A stretch of DNA of 64,000 nucleotides. It comes from Clarkia xantiana subsp. parviflora. Its lineage: Eukaryota; Streptophyta; Magnoliopsida; Myrtales; Onagraceae. Location of the stretch: positions 18,998,452 to 19,062,451 of the forward strand of contig JAPTYO010000002.1 of assembly GCA_036873135.1 (NCBI GenBank), written 5' to 3'. Position numbers and translations under genes: made by a program. This document shows positions 21,201-32,800 of this stretch, one piece after another (the first letter of the stretch is position 1; every line of letters begins with the position of its first letter). The notes under the pieces are model-generated. The model worked only from the letters and a program-made list of their open reading frames with translations, searched no databases and was not told where the DNA came from.

Positions 21201-22290
21201 TTTTTTAAATCATTACATTATAGTATTATGGATGGAAATAATTCACTGTTCTTCCGCTAAAGAAGTTATAGTTTTCAATCGTTTTATGCATTGCTGAAGA
21301 ACAGGTGCTTACCGAAAAGCTTCCAGAAGTTATTGACTTTCCAAAAGACCTAATTAATTTGGAGAGTGCAACAAAGGTATTCCCTTTTTCAAGGTCTATG
21401 TAAATCTATTCAAAATGTTGAGTGTATAAAATATGTGCATGGTATATGTTTAGATTCACCTATTATAGCGGTATTTTCCTTGCAGATACATTTGAAATAC
21501 TTGGCAGAGGAAATGCAAGCACTTAGTAAAGGACTAGAAAAAGTTATCCAGGAGTTATCTGCATCGGAAAATGACGGTCCCATCTCCGAAGGCTTTCGTG
21601 AGGTGTGTTCTTTTTTAGTTAAACCGAATGCTACATTAGAACTTCAGTATATTCACAGAATCAGCTCTATCCTATCCTATCCTAAAGTTCATGAAAAACA
21701 CCACCCCCCCCCCCCCCCCCCCCCACCACCAAATTGAAAAGTGTGAGCTTCATTTGTATTGAGGAACTTTTGTATGTACAAAGTTGATTATTTGGTCGGA
21801 TTATCTGCGAACTAGTGGTTTTACTGTGTCGTGTTACAGATTCTTCAGGGATTTCTCGGTTTTGCTGAGGGTGAGGTGAGGTCTTTGGCTTCCATGTATT
21901 CCAATGTGGTACGTTCTTAGCTTGCTTACAAAGTTATCTCGAATATCATTCATGCTCATTGCTCATGGTGAAAATAAGTATTTTTTTTCAAAAAATTCTC
22001 TTCAGGGAAGGAATGCAGATGCATTAGCTCTTTACTTTGGCGAAGATCCAGCACGTTGCCCATTCGAGCAAGGTAAAAAATATCAGTCTATTTTTCTGTG
22101 TGTTTGCACAAACAATGAAACATGGATTGATTATTTTGTTGCAGTTGTCACAACGCTTATGAACTTCGTGAGAATGTTTGTACGAGCCCATGAAGAGAAC
22201 TGCAAGTTGATGGAAATGGAAAACAAGAAGCTGCATCAATCTGAGTCTGAAAATCTCAAGTTGAAGATCAGCGCTCTTCAGGCTGTTTGA
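15260..22290 (+). CDS. Class II formin (PTEN-like/C2/FH1/FH2), 17 exons
   Basis: Formins nucleate and elongate actin filaments; plant class II members also link actin with microtubules and membranes. Exons: 15260-15332, 16023-16720, 17061-17282, 17370-19453, 19550-19673, 19875-19946, 20045-20143, 20238-20279, 20384-20464, 20565-20615, 20887-20968, 21043-21137, 21305-21376, 21486-21602, 21840-21908, 22006-22072, 22145-22290; phases agree and give 1397 residues. Start MALFKKFFFKKSQEGLLEIS matches the class. PTEN-like domain about 15-190, C2 about 200-335, acidic/Ser-rich linker, FH1 about 700-980 with repeated KGPPPPPPPLSNSA units, FH2 from LKPYHWLKLTRAMQGSLWAE (about 995) with GNALNQGTARGSAIGFRLDS. 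The PTEN loop reads NCEHGGW, so phosphatase activity is unlikely. The linker has a tandem duplication of about 55 residues (GQEQDY...SSFQGSFQSP). Intron 10 uses a GC donor (GAG/GCAAGA). Apparently intact. Confidence 0.96.
15701..15722 (+). mobile_element. Minimal 5'-truncated retroposon: 7 nt plus poly(A) with 17-bp target duplication
   Basis: A perfect 17-bp direct repeat beginning AACTAGAAGC (15684-15700 and 15723-15739) flanks CTTTAGC followed by a run of As. This is the footprint of target-primed reverse transcription (LINE or SINE) that kept only the last few bases of the template. It lies in formin intron 1. Confidence 0.75.
21704..21724. repeat. Poly(C) tract of 21 bases in formin intron 14
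   Basis: An uninterrupted run of 21 C residues lies between CACCA and ACCACC. Homopolymer C of this length is rare in AT-rich plant DNA and could form an i-motif (or a G-rich structure on the other strand). Assembly length may be unreliable here. Confidence 0.9.
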
Positions 22291-22897
22291 TATGCAGATA
22301 AAATTGGAAAATAGTTAAGCACAAAACAGAAGAATCCACCACAAAGATGAGAAGATTGATGGATAAAAAACTGGTGGTAATTTAATGTGGCATCAAGATA
22401 TTCACCAACTAAGCACAGACGTCTAATTAAACACCAGTGAATATGAGTTTTTACAGTGGCGGTTCGGTTCCGAGCCCTTTACTCCATCCTCTTCAATGAA
22501 TCGCAGTTCGTTCGTTCGCTCAATTGGACATGGGTATATATGGCATGGATGTGAACTTGGTGATGTTTTGTACCCAAAGCTGCTGTGAGTTCAAAATAGA
22601 CATTTTTTTTTCTTTTTTGGTGTAGAAAAGTTCTGAAATTGTATTAGGTGTTATTAGCTTATATGTATCTACATCTAACTGGGAACGTCTGTAAGTATTT
22701 CATCAACGGGAATTAAATAGAAAAGGGTGCACAGAAAAGGATGCACTTTCCCTGCGGCCCAGGCTTAATTTCTTTCATTCATCACGTAACTTGACTATCA
22801 AGAAAACAATAACATTTCTACTATCTAGGTAGGTAGCTGCTAAAATATAACAATTAAATCGGTATCTGAATTTTGACTGATCTACGGATCATAATCT
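22291..22897 (+). other. Formin 3' UTR and flank
   Basis: No coding sequence. The first 300-400 bases after the stop are probably 3' UTR (T-rich tract at about 22600). No sharp polyadenylation signal was assigned. Confidence 0.5.
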
Positions 22898-22910
22898 CAC
22901 TACAAGAAAA
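22898..22910 (+). mobile_element. CACTA-type left terminus (fragment)
   Basis: CACTACAAGAAAA is the widespread plant CACTA/EnSpm terminal sequence. About 210 bp further on an LTR element is inserted (23124), and no matching TTTTCTTGTAGTG was found on the other side, so only one end survives. Confidence 0.5.
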
Positions 22911-23123
22911 TGAGTTTCACATGACATTTCAAAGCGATGCTTACTCAAGCGTCATAAGTATTTTAGTAATATTGGAATGTAGCGACCCGCTTCATAATAG
23001 CACCGTGTCTCAAATAGACTTTACTTTTTTAAAATTTATTATTACATTAACTTTCAATCGCAGACCTAATTTGTATATTTATTAGAGTATCCATCAAATT
23101 GGACATAGAAAGTATGTGGTAAT

Positions 23124-23504
23124 TGTCACGTGCCTGGAAAACTGGTGCTAGTTCGAGCACACCAACGTCTACTATTTTCAAAGGAGTGGGTGAAGCTTGA
23201 TAGTAATGGACTGGTTCTCATTGTCCTGGTTGTTATCGGTAAGGCGAGGCACATCCTTCGGGATCTTGCTGGTTCAGGAGCTAATGCCGCTCTCCTGATG
23301 ATGGCCAGGGCAGGCCGAAAACCAGTCAAGCTGCTCTTAAGAGCGAGACCCATTAACCACGACCCATTCCGTCCGTATGCGCAGTGCAAGTTGGGCTTCA
23401 AGAACTGATCATTGGGGAGTATTGAGGGCTGATCCAGGTGTGGCAGAGCTGGATGCCCCGCATGCCGATTCTACTGGGAGCGTCAAAACTCCAGGCACGT
23501 GACA
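23124..23504 (+). repeat. 5' LTR (381 bp, internally deleted)
   Basis: It matches the 24218-24681 repeat but lacks the segment between ACGTCTACTAT and GGGTGAAGCTTGATAG that holds the TATA box. Confidence 0.9.
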
Positions 23505-24217
23505 AGTGGTATCAGAGCAGGAACCGCTCTTGATGGTGGCAATCAGAGCGGAGTTCTCGTCCCAAGGTGGAGGAAAGAAAAATATTACTGCTGCGGAATC
23601 TGAAACGAACGGTGTGGTACTCCCAAATTGCTTTACCACGAGGATAGCCATCGATAGCGTAGAACTCCGAGTTGCGCTGTATTATGGGGAGGAACGCTAG
23701 TGGGGCTCCAGTGTACTCGGAAGACATGACTGCGGAGGGTTGCCTTCAATCCGTGAGATCAAGGATGTGCGGTGACGTTGCCACCATGGAGTGGATGCAC
23801 TAGAGAAGAGTGCAGTCAGGTGCACATATTGGCTACTACGGCTCTTGAAGGAAAAATGTCTAACGAGATAGCGAAAGAGCACACTATGCGGGGAATCTGC
23901 TGAAAGGGGCGGAGGAAAAGTTGTATTTGGAAGAGCCAAATGGTGGGGAAACCTCAAAGGCGATGAAGCCGAGCGCAGGAAGCGCAAGAGGATATATTTC
24001 CCAGGATCGTAGTGGTGCATCACGAAGAGGTGACTGTGACCGACGATCGTTGATTTCTCGCGGTGAGGGGTCAATGCGCCAATACAACTCGTACAAGACC
24101 CAAGAAGGCAGAAATTTTGATGGCGTGGTAAAGTTTCCTGCAGCGGAGAGATTGAAGATTCCAAGAAGCAGCGGGTCTGTCGCAACGAAGGCGTTGCGTT
24201 GGTTGGGTGGGGGAGAT

Positions 24218-24681
24218 TGTCACGTGCCTGGAAAACTGGTGCTAGTTCGAGCACACTAACGTCTACTATGTCCAAGGGAGTTTTGTTATATAAAGCTCTT
24301 TAAGGGGGAGTAGTAGTTGGAAGCCAGGACAGGACGTGATGGATGCGAAACTCTTCCCCCCCAGACATTGGGTGAAGCTTGATAGTCATTGACTGGTTCT
24401 CATTGTCCTGGTTGTTATCGATAAGGCGAGGCACATCCTTCGGAATCTTGCTGGTTCGGGAGCTAATGTCGCTCTCCTGATGATGGCCAGGGCAGGCCGA
24501 AAACCAGTCAAGCTGCTCTTAGGAGCGAGACCCATTATCCACGACCCGTTCCGTCCGTATGCGCAGTGCGAGCTTCGAGAACTGATCATTGGGGAGTATT
24601 GAGGGCTGATCCAGCTGTGGCAGAGCTGGATGCCCCGCGTGCCGATTCCGCTAGGAGCGTCAAAACTCCAGGCACGTGACA
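24218..24681 (+). repeat. 3' LTR (464 bp, full length)
   Basis: Full-length copy with a TATA box at about 24287 and terminal TGTCACGTGCC/GGCACGTGACA, each containing a CACGTG (G-box) core. Confidence 0.9.
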
Positions 24682-24685
24682 TAAT

Positions 24686-25360
24686 CATGTGATGTCTTTT
24701 TGACGTGTGACTAATATGAATTCCGCAAAAATTGAAGAAAAAAATGCAACAAAATACCTTATATTGGATACTCTGTTGGACTTCCACCCAATTCCAACTG
24801 AATACATTTCACTACAATTCTTTTATTTTATTACTGAAGTAATCTTAAGTACACATTAATAATACATCACATGATCGACACATGCTCATTTCCGTTTAAT
24901 TTGATTTAAAATTTAACGGAGGAAGCAATTTAATCTACACTTGAAACTTTATGTATCAAAATTAAAAAAAAAAAATATTAAAGTTCGGGTAGAAATTTAT
25001 ATATTAGTTAAAATTTAAATAACGATTTGATTGTTAACTATTAAATAAAAATTGTGGCTTCGACCGGAGAAGAACGCCATGATCACGGCGTTCTTCTCCG
25101 GTCGAAGCCGCATTTTTTATGGGCTTAGCGACAATGTAAGTACCACGATCAAAATAGAAAATTACTATTTTTTTTAATATTTTAAAGGTCTGCTATTGAC
25201 TTTTTTGTACTTTTCTTTTTAAATTTTAAATATCTCAATTATTCAAATTGTAATTATTCTATTATGCATGACTCGATTCATCTAATTAGGGGGCTCGCAT
25301 TAGCCCAAGTCCATGCTAGATCTAATCACCTAGTATGAGAGACCGTGTCGAGCCCCCTTA
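24686..25360. other. Intergenic AT-rich stretch
   Basis: No gene. It holds the perfect hairpin at 25056-25109. A block at 25267-25325 (CATGACTCGATT ... CATGCTAGA) recurs imperfectly at about 25734-25796, on the other side of the Tourist element. Confidence 0.6.
25056..25109. repeat. Perfect 23-bp inverted repeat with 8-nt loop
   Basis: Arms 25056-25078 and 25087-25109 are exact reverse complements (starting GGCTTCGACCGG), with the loop ATGATCAC between them. The stem is GC-rich inside very AT-rich DNA and extends imperfectly by a few more bases. No element boundaries or gene were found around it. Confidence 0.95.
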
Positions 25361-25697
25361 GAGCATCCACAATGCAAGAAAAAAATGGAGGACAACTCTT
25401 CCATGTGGCAAGGTGGGTTGTCACTTTGCATTGGAGATGGACAAGATTTCTTGTCCAATCCCTCCAAGGAGGGATCCACTCTCTCACATCCCATCATTAA
25501 TATGGTGATATAGTATAAAAGAAAAAATTGTTAATTTTATTAATATTAAAAGAATATGTAGGGTCAACTTGGTAGACACCATTGGAGTAGTGATAGACAA
25601 CTTTATGACACTTGTTTTTTTTAATAATATATTGATTATGTGGCGCTAATGTGGCATTAAATGGGATGGGAGTTGGGGTTGTGCATTGTGGATGCTC
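25361..25697. mobile_element. Tourist-like MITE, 337 bp
   Basis: Perfect 16-bp terminal inverted repeats GAGCATCCACAATGCA, with TTA on both sides (25358-25360, 25698-25700). Non-coding. The ends match those of the MITE at 12907, so both belong to one superfamily group. Confidence 0.93.
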
Positions 25698-25700
25698 TTA

Positions 25701-26589
25701 ACTCACGTTGACCGATCAAAACTCTAGATTGCTCATGACTCAATTAGCCAAGCTAGAGGGCTTGCATTGACTTGGACTCATGCTAGACACATGGTCTTCG
25801 AGACTAGGTGATCAGGTTTAGCATTGGCAGGCCAATACGAGTCCCCTAACAAGGTGAATTGACTTATGCGTCATTGAGTAATCATACTTCTGATAGTTGA
25901 GACACCTAAAAGTAAAAAAAAAAACAAAAACAAAAACAGAAACAAAATTGAGGTACTAAAAAGTGAATATTCGACTGTTGATGAATCATTATCTTCACCC
26001 GATCAAACAGTTGACATGTTTTAATTGAGTTTTAGAAGAAAAAAAAATCTAAACTATATAAATCCTTAAATTACTTAAATTCAATTTTAGCCGTGTAAGA
26101 TTCACCAGCCATACTATTTGTCCAATTTTAACCCTCTTAGATCACCCAGCTGAATCCTAAAACTATTTATAATCTAAAAAGATCAAATAAATTTTAAAAA
26201 ATGCCACATGTGGCAGTTCAACACAATTTTAACGTTCAATGGTAGCTCAACACAATTGTGATGTGCTGCTATGCCGGGAATACCATCCTCGAAAGTGTTA
26301 TTTGTGTTTTTGTTTGTCACAGTGTTATTTGTGTATTTAATTTTGAACCGTTTGTTAGTTTTGTGTTTTCTACTCAAAACCTTTTAAGTTAACTATCAAT
26401 CAATAATTTATAACGATTTTACTAGGTAGATCCTCAATATGATCAAATCAACAAGATGTTCTGTATATAAAAATGAGCGACTCTATAATAAAGTATCGAG
26501 CGTCACTAATAACGAAGGGTTTCACCATTTAATTACGTGTGATGATATAACGACGTAATCAAAAGGTAGTACGTCTCACGACTAGCTAG
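25701..26589. other. Intergenic stretch downstream of the WRKY gene
   Basis: AT-rich, no gene recognised; the part next to 26590 is probably the WRKY 3' UTR. An A-rich tract lies at 25915-25945. Confidence 0.5.
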
Positions 26590-28759
26590 CTACTTGCGCT
26601 GCAACATTATTCTCCCTGAGATGGCTGCAGCTAAAGCGACTCGGAACTCGGGATCGCTTGTCAACGATGAAGCCATCTGTTCGACAAGAAACTGCGGCAG
26701 TGGAGGCTGCTGCACTAAATCAACACTAGTGAGACAAGCAACTGAAGCTGAAGAAGAAGAAGATCTTGCATGACCCGAAATCGGAACTAAATTCTCTGCT
26801 CCTTTATGTCCGAGATTGATCGGAGCTGATGGTGTCACCGTTAAGGAGCTCTGCAAATGGTTGTGCTCCCCTTCATACGTAGCAACCACAACTGTCGGGT
26901 CCTCAACACTCCTCTGAACCTAAACGCGTTTTTAAACAATCATTAAGTACATTACTGAAGATATGACTATTACCGACATAAAAATACTTTGGTCGGTAAA
27001 TGTAGTATGTGCCGACGAATTTTATTTTTTACTATAAAGTATTTAGTCAGTAATTCCTATATCTCTAGTAGTGTTATACTTTAGCGGTCTCGTCACTGAA
27101 AACATTGTTGGTATTAACTATACGGACGACAATGGTGACGGATTTTTCATTTGTTTCTTAATAAAAGGTGTAATATTTTACTTAAGATCGTGTTTTTGGA
27201 TCAACACATGTCATAAATGACGATTCTACGACTATAATAACTACGGGTAATTCGGTCGCTAAAAGTATGAAGAATGGTTTTTAGGGAAAGATTGGCAAGA
27301 TCCTTCGGTATTCCATAACAGACAACAGTGATTTTGCTTCTTGTGCAAGTCTACTACGTAGATTTTGGGCGACGGGATTTTGGACTGTTAGCGACGGGAT
27401 TTTGGACTTTTAGCGATAGGTTTTTCCGTCGCTAAAATCTTTTTTCTGGTAGTGTACTTTATTGATATGAATGTGTAGCTGATTATCGACTATACTCATT
27501 ATCATGAACGAATCGGGTTCACCTTTTTCTTGACGGGGCAGCCGGGGGCGAACGAGCATCGAAAATAAGCTCTTGGGGACGGATTATCTCTAGTAACCTT
27601 CTGACCATACTTTCTCCATTGATAACCATCTTTCACCACCTATACATATAATTGACCATAATGTAACTAATTATGAGCTATAGCCCTGATTAAATGTTTA
27701 AATTAGTCAAATGAATCAATCAGATTCAATCTGTAACAGCAACGATTAGTATCGAAGAAAAATACGTACGAGACTCGTATCAGAAACATCGGTTCGGACA
27801 TGGACCCATGACATCTTTGGCTTACTAGGAATCCTCTTAGGAGCCTCCTCTTCACTTGAGCAGCAACTAGGACCGCCGCGGTCATTGAAATAGAGATCAT
27901 GATCGGACTCGTGTTTTCTCTTCCTTGAAGCCGTTTTTTCGACATCGGAGCTTCGGTTAAGTAGCAGTTCATCCAAATGGGTTTGCAGTGTCCGGCAGTG
28001 GGTAGATATGGATTCCACCATCTCAGTCAGCCTTTTGTTTTCCGAGATTATCTGATTGATAGTCTCATGTGTAACATGGGGAGAAAGTTATATAAATGTG
28101 GCTGGAATTTAAGCTTACTTGCAACCCAAGGCAACTGAAAAGCAGCTGCTAGCTAGAAGTGGACTACCTACACCCCACTTAAACACAATCACCAATATAT
28201 ATATATGTTCATTTCCAATTTAGGGTTCTTATCAATGCAGCAATGAAAATTAATGGTATTACTAGTTCATCACCCAAAAAAATGGATACTTTGACAATGT
28301 TTAGTAGACAAGATTAATTAGTTTACTTTAGACCGTGTTCATGGAACCCGATATCATCTTCGATCGGCTCATGTAGATGAAAATGTGGTTATTAAGAAAT
28401 TGTAACATCTAAGCCAAAAAAAAATTGTGTATTTTAGTGCAGGAAGAGCCTTATATATAGTACAGTTATAGAACTATACGTGTAAAAAAAAACAGTGAGT
28501 TGAAGTTGATAAAAACATAATCAATCACCTCTTGAAGTTGGGCATTATTATTTCCCAAGCTGGTATCTGTTGTGTCGATGATGTTCGATGCTCCATTACG
28601 CCGAAGAATCACCTCAGAATCCTGATTAGTCTGAGGATGACTTGAAGATAATAATTCCTTTGGAGAATTAATTAAGGTAACTAATTCCTTGCTGTGGCTG
28701 CTTAAAGAATTGATATTGAGGTTAAGACTGGTATCTAGATCCACCCATTCTGATTCCAT
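26590..28759 (-). CDS. WRKY40: Group IIa WRKY transcription factor (WRKY18/40/60 type), 4 exons
   Basis: A nuclear DNA-binding regulator that recognises W-box TTGAC[CT] elements; the clade controls defence and abscisic-acid responses, often as repressors. Exons in transcript order: 28529-28759, 27770-28051, 27523-27639, 26590-26919, all joining in phase 0 to give 319 residues. The start [17 protein letters not shown] fits the clade's conserved DTSLDLN box. Exon 2 opens with a leucine-zipper-like coiled coil ([12 protein letters not shown]...LDELLL) and ends with a basic stretch (SRKRKHES). The WRKY domain spans exons 3-4: [16 protein letters not shown], zinc ligands C-X5-C (CSFAPGC) and HNH in [10 protein letters not shown], with the intron after CPVKKK. 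The C-terminus [23 protein letters not shown] is typical of WRKY40-like proteins. Which of the three paralogues it equals is not certain. Confidence 0.95.
26950..27454. mobile_element. Possible CACTA-type MITE in WRKY intron 3
   Basis: The right end reads TTTTTTCTGGTAGTG (CACTACCAGAAAA inward), with GCGACGG subterminal repeats. The left end CATTACTGAAGATATGAC is a degenerate match, followed by CCGAC repeats. A TA on each side would fit a short duplication. Left boundary uncertain. Confidence 0.4.
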
Positions 28760-28960
28760 GAATCTCTCTCTGATATATATTGGGATTAACTCTTGTGGTG
28801 AAACCCTAAACTTGATAGAGTGAAGAACAAGAAGAAGAATCTCTGAAGTGACTGGGAAATGAATGAATTAAGGGAAGGTATATAATATATATATAGGTGG
28901 ATGCAGAAAGGAAGGTTCTCTTATCTTCAAGGTTTTATTGACTTCTTGTTCCTTTCTTGG
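28760..28960 (-). promoter_or_regulatory. WRKY gene promoter with TATA-like tract and a W-box
   Basis: A TATA-rich tract (about 28879-28896) lies about 120 bp upstream of the start. A W-box core TTGACT (28938-28943, + strand) lies about 180 bp upstream. Genes of this clade are often regulated by WRKY factors, so self-regulation is plausible but not shown. Confidence 0.5.
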
Positions 28961-29578
28961 AAGTATCCTTTTATTTTAGAGAACAAATATTTATTGTGTG
29001 GGGCATACTCCATTACTTCTAGAACTCTAGAATGTAATGGTTAACATTAGCTCAGCTAGCTGGTACAATCTATACAACATAATTCATTTGTACCTAGTGT
29101 CAATGATCATCCACCCTAATAATTTATTTAGCCAAAAAAAAAAACAAATACACCCTAATAATTTTGCAACTTATACATTAGCTAGACATTCTTAGCATGT
29201 ATAATTAAGCTCTAAGTCCATATTAATTCACCTATGTTGGCCATTTATATACTATTATATATAAAAAAAATATTAATTTCAAAACTTTAAGGTATTATTA
29301 TGTTAAATTGCAATTAATATATTATAGTTTTCAACCTAGATTTTATGTTACAGTTAGTTATTAATCCATACTTATGCCCAGAATTTTATTTCAACTAATA
29401 TACTAAAAAAAATATTTCTTAGTCATAATTATTTATTTAGTGATGTATATAAATTATAAGTATACAATATAATGTTATTATAAATTTATCCTCATTTATT
29501 TTCACTTAAAAAAAAGTTTGTAAAGCGGAAGTAAATAAAGTTTATTAAAATATTTAAAATTAGATAGTATTACCATAG

Positions 29579-29641
<63 letters not shown>

Positions 29642-29779
29642 TATTTAATAATATAGAATTTCATAATGTATTTTATCATATCAAACTTATGGGTTTAAAT
29701 TTATTGGCTTTGTCATATATAAAAATTTAGAATTATCGATTTGGTTATTTTGTCCTAATTTGTCTGATTTAAATAGCAC

Positions 29780-29847
<68 letters not shown>
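28961..29847. repeat. AT-rich intergenic DNA with two long (TA)n microsatellites
   Basis: TA runs of about 50 bp (29583-29635) and about 64 bp (29784-29847). Otherwise no gene recognised. The second tract abuts the Helitron-like 5' end at 29848. Confidence 0.9.
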
Positions 29848-29850
<3 letters not shown>

Positions 29851-32800
29851 ACTACATCTAATAAAAGTATGAGTGGCCCTCACCCCCAAAAGCCACATTT
29901 TTACCAATCCAATTGGTGCCTTCCTCGAAGGGGGTACTATTCTCTAATCATAGGGTGTGGTTAGACTTAAAGAGTATTTAGACTACTTTGTGCCTCTACT
30001 ATTCATGATAATAGTGTAAAGCCGGAATAAACCAGTCGCTTGGACAGTTTTATCAAACCGATTACGACCGGTCGACTTCCATCCTTTTTGGGGGTTAACC
30101 ACAATTTTAAATTCAAGCCAGTATTACTACTATTAACCACAATCGAAATTCGAGAATACGTAACTACCGTCGCTGCTTCGCAGACGCCGCTTGCTTGAAG
30201 GTATGTTTCTGATCACCGCTGCTTTGCCACTCGCCCCGCTGCTCGACCGCCGGTTGCCTGCCGTAGTTGCAACACGCATTTTTTGGTCGTTCCTTTGCCT
30301 CCTCGTCCGTTGGCCGTTGCTAATTCCATTCGACGCACGATGCTGCTTCTGTACGTATGCAATATGCTTGTCTTTCTCTTTGTACTGTCCATTCACATAA
30401 TACGAGAATTGATGTCGCTTCTTTTTTGTCTTGTTCATGTGCTTGACAACATGGTTGCATACACCTTTTTACACCGAAACCTTATTCAAATTCTAAAACA
30501 CGTAGTGTTCTACCTTGTGATTGCTCTATTATTTCTTGTGAATAATAGAGTGGATTAAGTCTCAATTAAACTTATTTAAATAATTCTTTTACCCACTACA
30601 TCTGATTCAACAAGTTTTACTATGGTTTTGCTTGATGAAAACTGCAAACGGTCTTTAATTTCAAATCCTTACTTTGAAATGCAAAGGAAGTTGTCGTTAT
30701 TATTACGTTGTAGAAGCATCGGTTTAACCGGATTGGTGCCGGTTCCAGTTTATGTGACAGTGGCAACTGTGGGTGGCTGAGGCGTCTCTAGCGGTTATAT
30801 GCTTCATCCGCATCCTTTCTGTCTCCAACTCGACTGTCAGATCCGGCTCCAGTGTATGTGTCGGTAACTGCAGTGGTAGTGGTTGATTGGTCAGTACAGC
30901 AACACTACTTTTCCTTATGTAGTTGTGCACTTTTTTTCGCCGTCATCTTCTTCCTCACTCACTTAATTACTCACTCTCTCTCTCTCTAATTTGTGCCCGT
31001 TAGTTTTCCATAGTTGATACAAATATATTCTAATCTTCTTTTTTTTTTTGCTAAAAATATTCTATACTTTGGATTTTGGATATTAAGTATAACTTAAGTT
31101 GGAATTAGGAATTATAAATTTCACTTGAAATTTACTTGGTTTTCTGATGCACTTACCAGTAAAACTGAAGCCAGGGCATGAACATGTAGCCATTGAGAGG
31201 ATGAGATTTAAGCATAATTAGAAATGGAGAGACCTTTGGCAAGAATGAAGAGGTTCTTGGCACTAGGAATAGTCCATCGTTATCAACGATTTCTACAGAT
31301 TTCCTTGCGCTCTTCCATGCCTTGAATCCTATCTCTTTCCATGTACAAATTGGTATTCATCTATTTAGGAGATTTGAAGATAATCTTTTAGGTTTTATAA
31401 TCTACTGTTATAAGTAAAATTGGTTCTATATATACTGCAACTCCAGATAGATTAATGATTGCTTCAAGCTCTTATTGTATGGTGTAAGGTATTTTTTTAG
31501 CATAGTAACATCGTAGGTGATGCATTTTCAGCTTTCTTTGAGGCCCTTGTGAGACCATTTGATGTAGGTTGTTCGTCGAATAATGCAGATGACTACTTTC
31601 TGGTTCGCCTCCTGGTAATTTTAAATTTATGCCTAATTTAATTCTTCAAAATCATTTTTATGCAAGAAAGTTTCGTAATGGAAGAAAATTAAACTTTTTT
31701 TGTAAGCTCAGGAGAAGATCATTCTGATCCTACCGATGTATGGAAAAGATTATTCATTCTCTATCGACGCAATGTAAGTATCTTCTTCATTATCTTTCTT
31801 TAACATCATTAAATATAGAGATTAAACGTCACTATCTTGCTTAGGGTTTAATTAAAAGTAGAGAAGGACCTTTTGTTATATACCTCTTGTGATGTTCCTA
31901 GAAGTCGGATCATGTATGTTAGGGTTGTGATTGCAGCTGGAGTGTGGAAGACGTGCTTACTTTCTGTTTTTGTTAAAACCAATTGTTTGCTTAGATACAC
32001 TTTCTTCTTTTATTTAGTGTATGCATGGATTTCTTAATAAATTTGATTGGACGAAAGTGAAATTTGTTCAACCGAAGTTTCTATCCATCTCATTCTATAC
32101 TATTGGTGTCATCCTTTACATAAACAAGTGATTAGGAGAGGTTCTTTTAAAGTGTGTTTACATGAATCTGTTGCTGCCACATTTAATTAACAATGCTAAC
32201 TATGTTCTTCTGTATATTATTTTGGAATCATTGTTCTATTTTTGTTCGATTTTTTTAATAGTTTTTATAGTCCAATTTTTTTCTTTATTCTCTATCAATA
32301 TAATGTAACGTTAGTATCTTTCTTTACATTATTAAAAGAATGAATAACAATGTCTTGCTTAAAGATCTATTAAGAGTTATGCTTGTTATAGGTGCTAATC
32401 AAGTTTTCCTACTTTTTTTATTTTTATTTAACAAACCAATTCGTGAATGACATGATCTACTTTAGCATTTTTTTTTTGCAGGAACATAAATGTTACATTT
32501 TTTTGCTTCTGTGATTCCCACGGTGAGCTGGTAGATGCAATCTAGACAATGAAACACCTACCAAATTACATTTAGGATGACTGGTATACATGTTTGTATT
32601 ATATACTTGTAATCAAAGTTGGTTAAGTTTTTTGATCTGTAAGATTTTGTTGGAGACCTTTTTCCAACAATTCATTCATATATATTTGTTAATATTAACC
32701 TATCGTGGGGTTGTGACCCCCAACAATATCCAGGAATATATCACTTTCCGAGGAAGGGTTGGGTGTGAAAGATAGATCTTCATGATAAAATATGTTTGTA

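Larger units (their letters stand above)
23124..24681 (+). mobile_element. Small non-autonomous LTR retrotransposon, 1558 bp
   Basis: LTRs at 23124-23504 and 24218-24681 share start TGTCACGTGCC and end GGCACGTGACA. A tRNA-Met-type primer site TGGTATCAGAGC follows the left LTR (23507-23518), and a polypurine tract (GGGTGGGGGAGA) ends just before the right LTR. TAAT flanks both sides. The 713-bp interior has no gag or pol domain; the 112-codon frame at 23921-24259 is unrecognised and runs into the LTR. The left LTR lacks about 83 bp that in the right LTR contains the TATA box (TTATATAAAG, about 24287). Confidence 0.9.
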
